DNA of 64,000 nucleotides from Weissella kandleri (GTDB taxonomy: Bacteria; Bacillota; Bacilli; Lactobacillales; Lactobacillaceae). The stretch lies in assembly GCF_001438705.1 (NCBI RefSeq), contig NZ_JQBP01000003.1, positions 32,381-96,380 of the forward strand, read 5' to 3'. The notes under the pieces were generated by a model. It was given only the letters and a program-made list of their open reading frames with translations. It did not search any database and was not told where the DNA came from. Shown here piece by piece: positions 7,856 to 16,970 of this stretch (the stretch's first letter is position 1; each line of letters opens with the position of its first letter). The position numbers and the translations under genes were made by a program.

Positions 7856-9193
7856 CTAGTCTACCAAAAGATTCTTTAAAGCTTGGGCGTAAATTTCCAT
7901 TGCCACCCGCATATCCTTAATCGGCCAGTTCTCATTTGCTTGGTGCATGAAGTCAGGCGTGGTCGTCAACATTGCCCCGAAGGCCACACTATTCTTCATT
8001 GTCCGAGCAAAGGTCGCCCCACCAGAAATACCTGGTTGTGATGTTGTATCACCAGTCACTTCCGCATACGCCTGCATCAAGGTAGTGACTAATTCACCTT
8101 CCTTTGGCACATAAAGTGGCTCCAAGTAATCAAAGTTTTCATACTTCATATCAAATGGCGCAACTTTGTCCACAATCGTTTGGATTAAATCATCATGATC
8201 CACTTGCACGGGAATCCGTAAGTCAATTTGCATTCGTGATTCTTTCGCATTAATTTGTAAGCTAGAAATATTAAAGGTTAATTGACCTGAAACATCATCT
8301 TTAATCACACCCAAAATATTTTCACCAGTTGCGTCTTCACCAAATTGTTTGATAAATTCCAAAGCTGGCACACCAGAGAAAACATCTGCTAGCGCAATCG
8401 CTAGGCGTAGCACCGCGTTGGTACCTTCTGGTGCATGCATGGCGTGAACCGAATTTCCTTGAACGACCAATTGACCATCTTGTTTTTCATAAGCAAAGCC
8501 ATGTTGCTTGAGAGCTGCTTCCACCTCAGCTTGCTTAGGACCACCATAATTGGCTAGCCCCGGTACAGCGTTGAAAGCATTGACTAAGTCTAATTCAATT
8601 TCATCCGAACCTGGCCCGACCAAATATGATTGTTGCAAACCTTTTTCAGCATAAACAAGTGGGAATTCAGCATCCGGTGCAATCCCCATCGTAATACCGG
8701 CTTCTTTTTCATTATACTTGGCCATCCCCCGCCAAAGAATCTCTTCATCAGTTCCAAAGATAAAGCGCACCCTTTTATTGAAGTGCATTCCTTGGTCTAA
8801 CAAAGCCTTAATCGTGAACAAAGTAGCAATCGTTGGCCCCTTATCATCCTGACTTCCACGCCCGTATAATGAACCATCCTTTTGCGTTAATTCAAAGGGA
8901 TTAGTTTTCCAAGCATCTATATCACCGGCTGGTACGACGTCGACGTGGCAAATCAAACCAAAAATTTCAGCGCCTTCCCCAATTTCAGCATAACCATAAT
9001 AGCCTTCTGGATCAACATACGTTTGATAGCCTAGTTCATCTGCAATCTTTAGGACTTCATCTAAAGCGGCCCGAATACCTTCACCAAACGGCGCATTGGG
9101 GGCTGCTTCAGTATTATACGAGGGCTTAGCAACTAAACGACTAAGCGCTTGAATCGCTTGTTTTTGAACATCATCTGAAATATAGTTCTGCAT
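7856..9193 (-). CDS. pepV: M20-family dipeptidase (PepV/Sapep type)
   Basis: 445 aa cytosolic metallopeptidase that splits dipeptides. Metal ligands and catalytic residues seen include CHVDVVPAGD (His, Asp), GRGSQDDKGP (bridging Asp), and GTDEEILWRGM (general-base Glu plus metal Glu). A C-terminal HQANENWP supplies the last His. A lid domain lies between about 180 and 335. The length suits PepV. AAGGAGA lies 8 nt before the ATG. It is downstream of the YfcC transporter with a 12-bp gap, so import and cleavage of peptides or dipeptide-like nutrients are probably coupled. Exact specificity is not shown by sequence. Confidence 0.85.
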   Translation of the reverse strand: MQNYISDDVQKQAIQALSRLVAKPSYNTEAAPNAPFGEGIRAALDEVLKIADELGYQTYVDPEGYYGYAEIGEGAEIFGLICHVDVVPAGDIDAWKTNPFELTQKDGSLYGRGSQDDKGPTIATLFTIKALLDQGMHFNKRVRFIFGTDEEILWRGMAKYNEKEAGITMGIAPDAEFPLVYAEKGLQQSYLVGPGSDEIELDLVNAFNAVPGLANYGGPKQAEVEAALKQHGFAYEKQDGQLVVQGNSVHAMHAPEGTNAVLRLAIALADVFSGVPALEFIKQFGEDATGENILGVIKDDVSGQLTFNISSLQINAKESRMQIDLRIPVQVDHDDLIQTIVDKVAPFDMKYENFDYLEPLYVPKEGELVTTLMQAYAEVTGDTTSQPGISGGATFARTMKNSVAFGAMLTTTPDFMHQANENWPIKDMRVAMEIYAQALKNLLVD

Positions 9194-9205
9194 GATTATT
9201 TCTCC

Positions 9206-10708
9206 TTAAATTAAAGTACAAATTACCAGGAATCCAATCGTAACAACTAATAAAATCCCCATCAATTTAGCAGTAAACTTAAGCCAAGTCACGATATCAA
9301 CATGGGCAATGGCCAAAGCTCCCATCACAATCCCTGATGTAGGTGTAATGACGTTCACCCAACCAACGGCGGCTTGATAGGCTGTAATAATTAGGTCGGG
9401 CGCAACCCCAGAAAACTTTCCTAAAGGTCCCATAATTCCCATTGTCGCCGCTGCTAAACCAGACGTTGATGGAATTAAAAATGACATTGGAATGTAGAAG
9501 AAGAACGTTAAAACAATGAAAATTCCAGCAGGCAAATGTTGTAGCCCCTGTTCACCGGCATGCAAAACAGTCGCTGTAATATAACCATCACTCATAATGA
9601 ATTGAATTCCACGGGCCACCGCAATCACAATCGCCACGCTTAAGAATTCATTCATCCCGCCTAAGAAGGCATCGATAAAGGTACTTTCCTTCATATGGTA
9701 AACAAACATGACCACCACTGACATAAAGAGGAACAACATCGTCATTTCTCCAAAGTACCAAGTTCCAAAGGGCACCATATCCCGACCTAAGAAATCTCCT
9801 AAGAATGGGATACCCGTTAACCATTTAGTAAATGAATCAAAGAACGTCCAATGTTCATTAATACTACTCCAAGGAACAATTCCAATCACCATCAATAAGA
9901 AAGTGATTCCAAAGATCCAAAGCACCGCTTTTTGCCGACCAGACATTTCTGTTCCAGCATCATCACTTGAAAGTGCAAACTCAGCTAAATCTGTTTCACG
10001 TTGGTTATAAACCATTGATTTTGATGGATCTTGCTTCACCTTGCTGGCATAGCGCATCACATACACAATACTAATCGTAACCGTAATAACAAACAAAAGT
10101 AGGCGTGGAATCAAACCATCACCCGGTGACAGATTCAAACTCTGTGAAGCCACTCCAGTCGCAAAGGGGTTCACCGTAGAGGCTAACACCCCAACCTGTG
10201 AACCAATCAGCGCAATCGCAATCGCCACTAATGAGTCAAAACCTACGCTAATCATCACTGCAATCAAAATAGGATAAAAGGCAATCGTTTCTTCACCCAT
10301 TCCATAGGTTGAACCACCAATCGCAAATAAAATCATCAAAAGTGGAATCATCAGTTTTTCTTTTCCTGCGTATTTTCGCAAGGTTGATGAAATTCCATCA
10401 TCTAAGGCTTTGGTCTTATTCACAACTCCCAAGAATCCACCAATCACTAAAATGAATAATGAAATTGAGATGGTTCCATCAGCTGTATCCGTCCCTACCA
10501 TTCCTTTAATCGGGGCCATGAACACATCCCATACACCTTGGGGATTAGCTGCTCGGGTATGATAAGTCCCAGCAATAATCTCCCCCGCTTTATTCGTAGC
10601 GTATTCACCAGCGGGGATAATCCACGTTAAAATAGCTACCGCAATGATTAGAAAAAATAGAATTGTAAACGAAGATGGCATCTGAAATTTTTTCTTTTTT
10701 CCATGCAT
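9206..10708 (-). CDS. YfcC-family membrane transporter
   Basis: 500 aa integral membrane protein with about 12 hydrophobic segments, starting with a basic cap (HGKKKKFQMPSSFTILFF). The pattern WIIPAGEYA near residue 30 and the paired conserved loops PSTSGLAAATMG and TPTSGIVMGALA near the end are typical of the YfcC/ArcD-like (C4-dicarboxylate and basic amino-acid) carrier group. It probably moves an amino acid or small peptide. The substrate is unknown; the dipeptidase directly downstream points to peptide nutrition. AAGGAG lies 7 nt before the ATG. A cre-like box lies upstream. Confidence 0.8.
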   Translation of the reverse strand: MHGKKKKFQMPSSFTILFFLIIAVAILTWIIPAGEYATNKAGEIIAGTYHTRAANPQGVWDVFMAPIKGMVGTDTADGTISISLFILVIGGFLGVVNKTKALDDGISSTLRKYAGKEKLMIPLLMILFAIGGSTYGMGEETIAFYPILIAVMISVGFDSLVAIAIALIGSQVGVLASTVNPFATGVASQSLNLSPGDGLIPRLLLFVITVTISIVYVMRYASKVKQDPSKSMVYNQRETDLAEFALSSDDAGTEMSGRQKAVLWIFGITFLLMVIGIVPWSSINEHWTFFDSFTKWLTGIPFLGDFLGRDMVPFGTWYFGEMTMLFLFMSVVVMFVYHMKESTFIDAFLGGMNEFLSVAIVIAVARGIQFIMSDGYITATVLHAGEQGLQHLPAGIFIVLTFFFYIPMSFLIPSTSGLAAATMGIMGPLGKFSGVAPDLIITAYQAAVGWVNVITPTSGIVMGALAIAHVDIVTWLKFTAKLMGILLVVTIGFLVICTLI

Positions 10709-10751
10709 AAATCTACTCCTTTTTATTTGTGCAAAATCTAACTTTACCTAT

Positions 10752-10820
10752 ATAATAGCTTAATTCACCTTGATTTGGAAGCAATTAATTAAAATTGTTT
10801 AATTTTTGCATACGTTTCCA
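10752..10820 (-). promoter_or_regulatory. Candidate promoter and cre-like box for the YfcC-dipeptidase operon
   Basis: On the minus strand a TATTAT -10 (near 10757-10752) with TTCCAA 17 nt upstream can be read. At 10806-10820 TTGCATACGTTTCCA differs by one base from the catabolite-responsive consensus WTGNAANCGNWNNCW. CcpA control is therefore possible but unproven. Confidence 0.35.
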
Positions 10821-10881
10821 TTCGCGCCCATCTTAACTTATCTTTTTGACCGACACGTTGCCTTCCTTGGGCCAATACCAC

Positions 10882-10921
10882 AAAAAAAGACAGGCTTCAG
10901 CCCATCGCTAAACCCTGTCTT
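10882..10921 (-). terminator. Terminator of fba
   Basis: The stem AAGACAGG / CCTGTCTT has a partly paired inner arm and ends in a run of seven U on the minus strand. Confidence 0.85.
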
Positions 10922-10928
10922 AATTCCA

Positions 10929-11810
10929 TTAGATTCGGTTAGCATTGCCAAAAACTGCAATCCGTTCATCTAAAGCTTGTTCAATGGCGGTTACACCAGG
11001 CTTCAAGAATTTGCGTGGATCATAATTTTTACCGCTGAGATCTTGATCGGTCTCTACAAACTGCCGCGTGGCATTATGGAATGCTAATTGTAACTCAGTA
11101 TTGACGTTCACCTTGGCCACACCTAATTGAATGGCAGCTTGAATTTGGTCATCTGGAATTCCAGATGCGCCATGTAAAACAATTGGCATCGCCTGACCAC
11201 GTGCTGTCGTCACGGCTGCTGATAATTGCTCGAGATGATCCAAATGAAGCCCGCGCCAATTTTGAGGATAAATTCCATGAATATTACCAATCCCGGCTGC
11301 TAAAAAATCAATCCCCGTTTCCGTCATCAAAACCGCATCATCAATGGCAGCTAATTCACCTTCACCGACAACCCCGTCTTCTTCTCCACCAATTGAACCA
11401 ACTTCAGCTTCCACTGATACATTGGCGGCTTGAGCCCGGGCCACAATTTCCTTTGTTTTAGCTAAATTTTCGGCTAAAGGAAGTGCTGAACCGTCAAACA
11501 TCACCGACGTAAAACCTGCTTCAATTGCTTGTTTTGCCCCTTCATATGTCCCATGATCCAAATGAATCGCGATGGGTACCGTAATTTCCAAGGCTTCATC
11601 TAAATTTCGCACTAAATTAGCTACAACCTTAAAACCACCCATATATTGGACCGCTCCCATTGAAACGGCCAAGATGGTGGGGGCTTGGTTTTCTTGCGCC
11701 CGCCTCAAAATTGCCTGCGTCCATTCCAAATTATTAGTATTAAAAGCTCCTAAGGCATAGTGGCCTTTCTGGGCCTTTTGCATCATCTGTTTCGCATTTT
11801 GAATTGTCAT
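10929..11810 (-). CDS. fba: Class II fructose-1,6-bisphosphate aldolase
   Basis: 293 aa zinc aldolase that interconverts fructose-1,6-bisphosphate with dihydroxyacetone phosphate and glyceraldehyde-3-phosphate. Family motifs are clear: IHLDHGTYEGAKQAI (catalytic Asp and Zn His), EAEVGSIGGEEDG (Zn Glu and loop), GIGNIHGIYP and VLHGASGIPDD (Zn His residues), and AKVNVNTELQ at the phosphate site. AGGAGGAGG precedes the ATG. It follows the 5'-nucleotidase gene by 27 bp and probably shares its promoter. In an obligate heterofermenter it would serve gluconeogenesis or fructose use rather than main glycolysis; that is inference. Confidence 0.96.
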   Translation of the reverse strand: MTIQNAKQMMQKAQKGHYALGAFNTNNLEWTQAILRRAQENQAPTILAVSMGAVQYMGGFKVVANLVRNLDEALEITVPIAIHLDHGTYEGAKQAIEAGFTSVMFDGSALPLAENLAKTKEIVARAQAANVSVEAEVGSIGGEEDGVVGEGELAAIDDAVLMTETGIDFLAAGIGNIHGIYPQNWRGLHLDHLEQLSAAVTTARGQAMPIVLHGASGIPDDQIQAAIQLGVAKVNVNTELQLAFHNATRQFVETDQDLSGKNYDPRKFLKPGVTAIEQALDERIAVFGNANRI

Positions 11811-11837
11811 CTTAATTCCTCCTCCTTACCAGTGCAA

Positions 11838-12455
11838 TCACTTTTCCCAGGCTTCTTTTTGAAAATCATCCATGGGTCCGTGCAATTTGAGATGCCGAAT
11901 TTGATTGGCTTTCAGTAAAGCTGTCCGAATATTAATATTTTGTGTTTGATAAACCTTGGCGGTCGCAATCAGTAGGTCAACTAAACCGTCATCAGCTCCC
12001 CACCGCATTTTTTCATCATAGTTATATTGAAGCCAAGCCGTACCTAATTCATTATCTTCCCAAGCCGCGGCACCATGATAAGGACGATCATCAACTAAAA
12101 TACCTCCTTCAGCTCGGGCTAAGCCTTTATCGTGCGTCATAATTACCCGTTTATAAAAGAAGCTTTGTTCGTCATTACCGAAATATTCATGCAACCATGC
12201 GAGTTTATCACTCCAAGCGCTGATGTTATTCCAAGGCGCTGTGGTTAAAATATATAAGTCATAATACACACTTAATTGTTGCAAGGCTTCCATTAAATGT
12301 GGCAATGGCTTTAAATTCCTAAAAATTCCTGGAATTTGATCTGGTTTAGCAAGTCCTAACGTGGTCGCTTGTTCCGTTGCTGGATTTAACACAGCTAAAG
12401 TATCAACCATCGTGTTATCCATATCTAAAAATAATTTTGGTTTACGATTATTCAT
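11838..12455 (-). CDS. 5'(3')-deoxyribonucleotidase-like HAD phosphatase (NT5C type)
   Basis: 205 aa cytosolic HAD-fold phosphatase. Motif I is LFLDMDNTMVDT (nucleophile and acid Asp, about 9-20), motif II is LYILTTAPWNN (Thr), motif III Lys lies in MTHDKGLA, and motif IV is ILVDDRPYHGA (paired Asp). The W-rich cap region matches the NT5C family that dephosphorylates (deoxy)nucleoside monophosphates. It is the first gene of a two-gene unit with fba. Substrate choice is not visible from the sequence; a house-cleaning role on nucleotides is usual for the family. Confidence 0.82.
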   Translation of the reverse strand: MNNRKPKLFLDMDNTMVDTLAVLNPATEQATTLGLAKPDQIPGIFRNLKPLPHLMEALQQLSVYYDLYILTTAPWNNISAWSDKLAWLHEYFGNDEQSFFYKRVIMTHDKGLARAEGGILVDDRPYHGAAAWEDNELGTAWLQYNYDEKMRWGADDGLVDLLIATAKVYQTQNINIRTALLKANQIRHLKLHGPMDDFQKEAWEK

Positions 12456-12499
12456 TTTACCCTCCGACTATATGAATTGGTATACATATAATAGGACTT

Positions 12500-12528
12500 A
12501 TTATAGCGCGTTGGTTGTGAAAAAACAA
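12500..12528 (-). promoter_or_regulatory. Promoter of the nucleotidase-fba unit
   Basis: TTGTTT (12528-12523), a 17-nt spacer and a perfect TATAAT (12505-12500) on the minus strand lie about 45 nt upstream of the start at 12455. Confidence 0.75.
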
Positions 12529-12582
12529 ATTATTTTTAAGATCTGACAAAAAGAACCAAAGTGTTTGTATCAACTGTTATAT

Positions 12583-12613
12583 TTTTTCACAAAGCCAAAC
12601 GAAATGTGAAAAA
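12583..12613. repeat. Inverted repeat TTTTTCACA / TGTGAAAAA
   Basis: Perfect 9-bp arms (12583-12591, 12605-12613) are separated by 13 bp, about 55 bp upstream of the nucleotidase -35. It may be an operator or an RNA stem. No further clue. Confidence 0.4.
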
Positions 12614-12685
12614 CATTATCTATATTAAGTTTATTTTGAAAATTGGTCTAGGTTGCATTTGAGCATTCAATACCTTTTTCGACAC

Positions 12686-12719
12686 AAAAAAACCATGAGT
12701 ATCATATACCCATGGTTTA
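12686..12719 (-). terminator. Terminator of rpmG-rpsN
   Basis: The stem AAACCATG / CATGGTTT is extended by the GTATATGATAC core and followed by seven U on the minus strand. Confidence 0.85.
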
Positions 12720-12736
12720 ATATAAACTTGCTAAGC

Positions 12737-13006
12737 TTACCAAGAAGCTTTCTTAACACCAGGAATCAATCCCTTGTGGGCAAGTTCGCGGAAGTTCAAA
12801 CGTGACATTCCGAACTCACGCATGTAAGCGTGTGGACGTCCGTCAAGTTGATCCCGGTTGTGCATACGAACAGGTGATGCATTACGAGGTAACTTTGAAA
12901 GACCAACATAGTCTCCAGCTTCCTTCAATGCAGCACGCTTGTCAGCATACTTTGCAACGGTTGCTTCAATCTTCTTAGCCTTAGCGATCTTTGACTTCTT
13001 AGCCAT
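12737..13006 (-). CDS. rpsN: 30S ribosomal protein S14, zinc-free form
   Basis: 89 aa ribosomal protein of the small-subunit head. The typical C-terminal block is present (ARG-type [21 protein letters not shown], then [18 protein letters not shown]). It lacks the CxxC...CxxC zinc ribbon of the 61-aa form, so it is the long zinc-independent type that many Firmicutes keep in a separate small operon. Here it follows the zinc-free L33 gene by 2 bp, with ribosome site AAGGAGG lying inside the end of rpmG. The pairing suits growth under zinc limitation, but the promoter region shows no clear Zur box. Confidence 0.97.
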   Translation of the reverse strand: MAKKSKIAKAKKIEATVAKYADKRAALKEAGDYVGLSKLPRNASPVRMHNRDQLDGRPHAYMREFGMSRLNFRELAHKGLIPGVKKASW

Positions 13007-13008
13007 GA

Positions 13009-13158
13009 TTACTTAACCTCCTTGAATGTGGTAACTTTACGCAACTTTGGAGAATACTTTTTCAATTCCAAGCGGTCAGGTGTGTTACGACGATTCTTTG
13101 AAGTTAGGTAGATACGCTCACCGGTTTCGGCGGCTTCTAACAAAATGTTAATGCGCAT
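13009..13158 (-). CDS. rpmG: 50S ribosomal protein L33, zinc-free form
   Basis: 49 aa, read by hand: MRINILLEA at the start, [20 protein letters not shown] in the middle and FKEVK at the end. This is a standard L33 without the CxxC pairs. I chose ATG at 13158 because AAGGAG lies 7 nt upstream; an in-frame ATG two codons earlier abuts that site. It is first gene of a two-gene unit with rpsN. Confidence 0.95.
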   Translation of the reverse strand: MRINILLEAAETGERIYLTSKNRRNTPDRLELKKYSPKLRKVTTFKEVK

Positions 13159-13215
13159 TAACATACTCCTTGAAATGTATTTGGGTGATTGCCATCCCCA
13201 CTAGTGTAAACGACA

Positions 13216-13238
13216 GGCCTAGTTGCATAGACCAGGCC
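13216..13238 (-). other. Stem-loop in the rpmG-rpsN mRNA leader
   Basis: The arms GGCCUGGU / ACUAGGCC (one G-U pair) enclose a 7-nt loop. It is GC-rich compared with its surroundings and lies in the roughly 118-nt leader between promoter and rpmG. It could be a ribosomal-protein autoregulatory site. Function unknown. Confidence 0.5.
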
Positions 13239-13279
13239 CCAAGCTTGCGTCGTGCACAATAGCTAGTAAATTACAAATA

Positions 13280-13311
13280 GTAATATTACACGCCTTTCCC
13301 CCAAATTGCAA
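13280..13311 (-). promoter_or_regulatory. rpmG-rpsN promoter with palindrome over the -10
   Basis: TTGCAA (13311-13306), a 17-nt spacer and TAATAT (13288-13283) on the minus strand form the promoter. The -10 lies inside the perfect palindrome GTAATATTAC (13280-13289), and ATTAC-N5-GTAAT overlaps it at 13270-13284. Confidence 0.7.
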
Positions 13312-13327
13312 GCCTTTTTGGAAAATA

Positions 13328-13349
13328 TGTAAAGTAAATTTACTTTACA
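13328..13349. promoter_or_regulatory. 22-bp perfect palindrome upstream of rpmG
   Basis: TGTAAAG and CTTTACA arms surround TAAATTTA, giving complete two-fold symmetry. It lies 16 bp upstream of the rpmG -35 and 23 bp after the preceding stop. No U run follows, so it is more like a protein-binding site than a terminator. A close relative sits in front of rpsP (61165-61186). Confidence 0.65.
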
Positions 13350-13372
13350 GGTAAAAGGTTGAACTAAGGCGC

Positions 13373-14011
13373 TTATTGCCACGTCTTTTGGACAAAATCC
13401 CAGCTCGTATACATGATAGGCCATAGGAGCATGAAGTTAATTAATTCATCAAATGCACCGGCAAATGGCCACCCCAATAATTGAATAATTAACAAGGTAC
13501 CAATGAAAATCAACATCAGGCCGCTTGATAGACACCACATATTGGTCAAAGAAGGTTGCAACTCAGCATCATAACTTTGTCCGACACGCAAAACTAACCC
13601 AGCAAGGCCCACATCAACCACTAATAATAGCAAAATATACCAATTTAACCGGTCAGTGACCGAACTCAATTGTGCCATCCCCACTAATGGAAACCCCCAA
13701 CGTAGGATTTGCAAAACGATAAACCCACCTAAAAAGTTTAAAACCGCCTGTCGTTGACGCGTAAGCCGTTTATAGCTACCAAATTGCACCCATGCCCATA
13801 AAAAGACGACGATTAACAAACTTGCCACTAAATTATACCCGACAAACAAGGTCCGAAATGGTTGATCGCGTGCTGTTAAAATAACACTCATTTGTTTTAG
13901 TGGCACATAGACCGGCCAATTCAACACCCCAATGAAAGGTGTCAATAGCATCAAAATACTCCCTAATAGACCACAAGCCCAAATATATTTGTTTTGCCAC
14001 CATTGTTGCAT
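13373..14011 (-). CDS. Unrecognised six-helix membrane protein (DUF998-like appearance)
   Basis: 212 aa, very rich in Trp, Leu and Val. About six membrane segments can be drawn (roughly 10-32, 55-77, 88-108, 122-142, 155-178 and 190-208) with short loops and a basic stretch YKRLTRQRQ between the second and third. The general pattern recalls the DUF998 group, but no diagnostic motif was found and I would not assign a function. It begins 2 bp after pepT, so it is translated from the trmK-nif3-pepT transcript. Confidence 0.6.
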   Translation of the reverse strand: MQQWWQNKYIWACGLLGSILMLLTPFIGVLNWPVYVPLKQMSVILTARDQPFRTLFVGYNLVASLLIVVFLWAWVQFGSYKRLTRQRQAVLNFLGGFIVLQILRWGFPLVGMAQLSSVTDRLNWYILLLLVVDVGLAGLVLRVGQSYDAELQPSLTNMWCLSSGLMLIFIGTLLIIQLLGWPFAGAFDELINFMLLWPIMYTSWDFVQKTWQ

Positions 14012-14013
14012 AC

Positions 14014-15249
14014 TTAATTGCCACCTTCTTTTACATTAATTTCAATAATCTTTAAAATACTCTGGTAGGCTTTTTCCATTGTTTCCACGGACACATATTC
14101 ATAACGACCATGCATATTTTCGCCCCCAGCAAACAAATTTGGTGTTGGCAAACCTAAAAAGGTAATCTTTGAGCCATCCGTACCACCACGAATGGGTTCA
14201 ATAATCGGTTCAATCGCTAATGCCTCTAAAGCCTGCTGTGCTAATTTCACTGGATACATATTATCCTTTAAGACTTCACCCATATTATAGTATTCGTCAT
14301 TTAATTCAACTTGAATTCGTTCCGTTTGAAAACTTTGATTCATCTTTTGCGCAAGTTCTTTTAGATACTGTTTACGCTGATTAAACCGCGTCCGGTCATG
14401 GTCACGGACAATATACTCCAGGGTGGCATGCTCGGGCGTTCCTGTTAAATTAGTTAAATGCCAAAAGCCTTCTCGTCCGGCTGTGTTTTCTGGCCGGTCA
14501 TGCTCAGGTAACTGGTTATGATAATCGATTGCGACCTGTAAAGCATTGACCATGAGATTTTTCGCTGACCCTGGATGCACATTTAAGCCTTGAATTTGTA
14601 CCTTCGCTGCTGCTGCCGAGAAGGTTTCCCATTCAAGTTCACCCAACGGACCACCATCCACCGTATAAGCAAAGTCTGCCCCAAAGTTCTGCACATTAAA
14701 GTGGTCAGCGCCAGTCCCAATCTCTTCATCTGGACCAAAAGCCAACATAACCCGACCGTGTTTAATATCTGGATGTTGAATTAAATACTCAGCAGCACTC
14801 ATAATTTCAGCGACTCCCGCTTTATCATCAGCACCTAACAATGTTGTCCCATCCGTCGTAATCAATGTTTGTCCCTGATATTTTAACAAACTTGGAAATT
14901 GCTTAGGGTCGAGCGTAAGCTCATCATTTAACTGAATGACGTCGCCATTATAATTTTCAATAATCTGGGGATGGACTGATTCCGCGTTAAAATCAGCTGT
15001 ATCCACGTGGGAAATTAAGCCAATAGTTGGAACGGAGTAATTCAGATTACTGGGTAGTTCCGCAAAGACATATCCGTCAGCTTGGGTCGTAACATGTTGC
15101 AAACCAATTGCCACCAACTCTTCTTTTAATTGATTTAAAAAAGCGACCTCTTTTGGATCAGAAGGAATGGTTGTACTGTTGGGATTTGAACGTGTATTAA
15201 CTTTTACATAGCGCAAAAAGCGTTCAACTAGTTCTTGGCTAATTGTCAT
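14014..15249 (-). CDS. pepT: Peptidase T (tripeptidase)
   Basis: 411 aa cytosolic zinc aminotripeptidase of family M20B, releasing the N-terminal residue of tripeptides. Metal and active-site residues are seen in LISHVDTAD (His, Asp), [12 protein letters not shown] (bridging Asp) and [12 protein letters not shown] (Glu-Glu), with the substrate-binding IRGGTDGS near 350-360. Full length for the family. AAGGAGG lies 8 nt before the ATG. It shares a transcript with nif3 upstream (24-bp gap) and the membrane protein downstream. Confidence 0.96.
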   Translation of the reverse strand: MTISQELVERFLRYVKVNTRSNPNSTTIPSDPKEVAFLNQLKEELVAIGLQHVTTQADGYVFAELPSNLNYSVPTIGLISHVDTADFNAESVHPQIIENYNGDVIQLNDELTLDPKQFPSLLKYQGQTLITTDGTTLLGADDKAGVAEIMSAAEYLIQHPDIKHGRVMLAFGPDEEIGTGADHFNVQNFGADFAYTVDGGPLGELEWETFSAAAAKVQIQGLNVHPGSAKNLMVNALQVAIDYHNQLPEHDRPENTAGREGFWHLTNLTGTPEHATLEYIVRDHDRTRFNQRKQYLKELAQKMNQSFQTERIQVELNDEYYNMGEVLKDNMYPVKLAQQALEALAIEPIIEPIRGGTDGSKITFLGLPTPNLFAGGENMHGRYEYVSVETMEKAYQSILKIIEINVKEGGN

Positions 15250-15273
15250 GATAAAGCCTCCTTAATTTATTTT

Positions 15274-16077
15274 TTATACAAGATATTGATATGGATCTGT
15301 ATTCATGGCTGAGAGAAAAACCGCATTTAATTCCCAGCCATACGCGTGTTGCCAAATCTGAATTTGTTCCACCATTTTTGCTTTAACAATCGCTTCCATA
15401 TGGTGATCAGGATCAATCACCGTAAAGTCATCAGCAATCACATCATGTCCAATATGGTAGTACAAATCAGCCGTCACTAATACATCTGCCCCCGCTTGTT
15501 GGGCTTGGCGATAATGATCGCCACCATCACCGCCAATGACTGCGACAGTTTGAATTGAACGCTCTAAATCGGGTCCAATCACGCGCACCGCTGCAACGTT
15601 AAACAAATCTTTTAAAGCTTGCGCATAAGTGCGTACGGTTTTGGGCTGTTCTAATTGCCCAATCCGACCTAAACCAGATTTGCCATCCGCATTAGGAATT
15701 AATGGCCGCGGATTTTGAATCTGCAAAGCCTCAGCCAACCAATCATTCATCCCCCCCACTGCAGCATCTAAATTCGTATGCGCACTATACACGACAATGT
15801 TGTGCCTCAACAAATCGGCATACATTTGATTTTGCGGGCGACTCAAGTCCAAAGTCCGCGCTGGATGAAACATTAGTGGATGATGGGAAAAAATAAAATC
15901 AACGTCCTTATCAATCGCTTCTTGCACCACCTCAGGCCGAACATCTAAAGTTGTCATCACCCGGTCAATGGATTGATCAGCACGCCCCAGTTGTAACCCC
16001 ACAACATCACGCTCCCACGCCAAATTGACTGGCGCTAAAGCTTCAATTGCATCAATCAATGTTTGAGCTTGCATCAT
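15274..16077 (-). CDS. NIF3-like dinuclear metal protein (YqfO family)
   Basis: 267 aa member of the NIF3/GTP-cyclohydrolase-I-type-2 fold. The metal-binding HHP occurs in DFIFSHHPLMFHPARTLD (about 63-80), with further His and Asp in YSAHTNLDAA and DPDHHME. The short form lacks the inserted PII-like domain seen in longer relatives. It directly follows trmK with a one-base gap, a very common pairing in Firmicutes. Biochemical role is unsettled in the family; no function is claimed beyond metal binding. Confidence 0.9.
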   Translation of the reverse strand: MMQAQTLIDAIEALAPVNLAWERDVVGLQLGRADQSIDRVMTTLDVRPEVVQEAIDKDVDFIFSHHPLMFHPARTLDLSRPQNQMYADLLRHNIVVYSAHTNLDAAVGGMNDWLAEALQIQNPRPLIPNADGKSGLGRIGQLEQPKTVRTYAQALKDLFNVAAVRVIGPDLERSIQTVAVIGGDGGDHYRQAQQAGADVLVTADLYYHIGHDVIADDFTVIDPDHHMEAIVKAKMVEQIQIWQHAYGWELNAVFLSAMNTDPYQYLV

Positions 16078-16078
16078 A

Positions 16079-16768
16079 TTAATTTAAGACCTCCTCAATC
16101 AAATTCAACTGGCTTTCATACGCTTGATACGCAGAATTTTCAACTTGGCCAGCTTTTTGCATCTGCGCTAATAATTTTTTCAAACGTTTAGACTCTCGCT
16201 GCCAATATTGTTGCCAAGGTGCTGTCCGTCGCTTTAAATTGAATGGTCCAAACATTAATTCTGCTGGTGAATATTGAACTTCACCCGGTTGAGCCACCAA
16301 AATTTCATAATAGTGACCGTCATCAAACAAAATAGTTTCATCCACCAACTGATAATGGTGATTTTGCAACCAGTCGCGCACCATGTGAACGTCCGTATTA
16401 GGTTGTAAAATCAAATGTGTATAAGCATCCCGTTTCGAAATGCCCGCCGTTAAAATCTTATTAATCAATTGTCCGCCCATGCCGGCAATGACCGCTGTAT
16501 CAATTTGGTCTTCCGGTTGCACCACCGCAAAACCATCTCCCAAACGGGTCACTAACTGCGACCCAAAGTGAAATTGCGCTTGCATTTGTTGTGCATTCTG
16601 GAGTGGTCCGACCGCCACTTCGCCGGCAACCGCGTATTCAATGTGCTGATTTAACAAAAGGTGGGCTGGTAAATAGGCATGGTCAGACCCAATATCTACA
16701 AGGCGTGCCCGTGCCGGTACAAATTCAGCAACGGCTTGTAAGCGTGGTGATAATTTAATTGCGTCCAT
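16079..16768 (-). CDS. trmK: tRNA (adenine(22)-N(1))-methyltransferase
   Basis: 229 aa SAM-dependent enzyme making m1A22 in tRNA. The SAM site is LVDIGSDHAYLPAHLL (about 23-38), with AVAGEVAVGPL at the second strand and VIAGMGGQLI at motif IV. The C-terminal coiled region (WQQYWQRESKRLKKLLAQMQ) is typical of TrmK. First gene of the trmK-nif3-pepT-membrane protein unit. GGAGATGAC precedes the ATG. Confidence 0.93.
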   Translation of the reverse strand: MDAIKLSPRLQAVAEFVPARARLVDIGSDHAYLPAHLLLNQHIEYAVAGEVAVGPLQNAQQMQAQFHFGSQLVTRLGDGFAVVQPEDQIDTAVIAGMGGQLINKILTAGISKRDAYTHLILQPNTDVHMVRDWLQNHHYQLVDETILFDDGHYYEILVAQPGEVQYSPAELMFGPFNLKRRTAPWQQYWQRESKRLKKLLAQMQKAGQVENSAYQAYESQLNLIEEVLN

Positions 16769-16970
16769 ATTGTCATCTCCTCAATAGCATCCCCTAAGTG
16801 AGGAATTGTAATTTAATAGTATCTATTTTAGCATAAATTCACCTTGCACCCATGCTCGGTTCTCTTTTCCCAACTTGGCTTAACATACCCATAATCCGCT
16901 TTTTTTCGGATAAAAAAAGCACAACTCAGTTAGATTTTAACCAAATTGCACCCATAATTTAAATTCAAGT

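Noticed and set aside
13280..13289. Zur box before rpmG-rpsN
   Set aside because: The palindrome lacks the central base and the outer TCG/CGA of the Bacillus Zur consensus.
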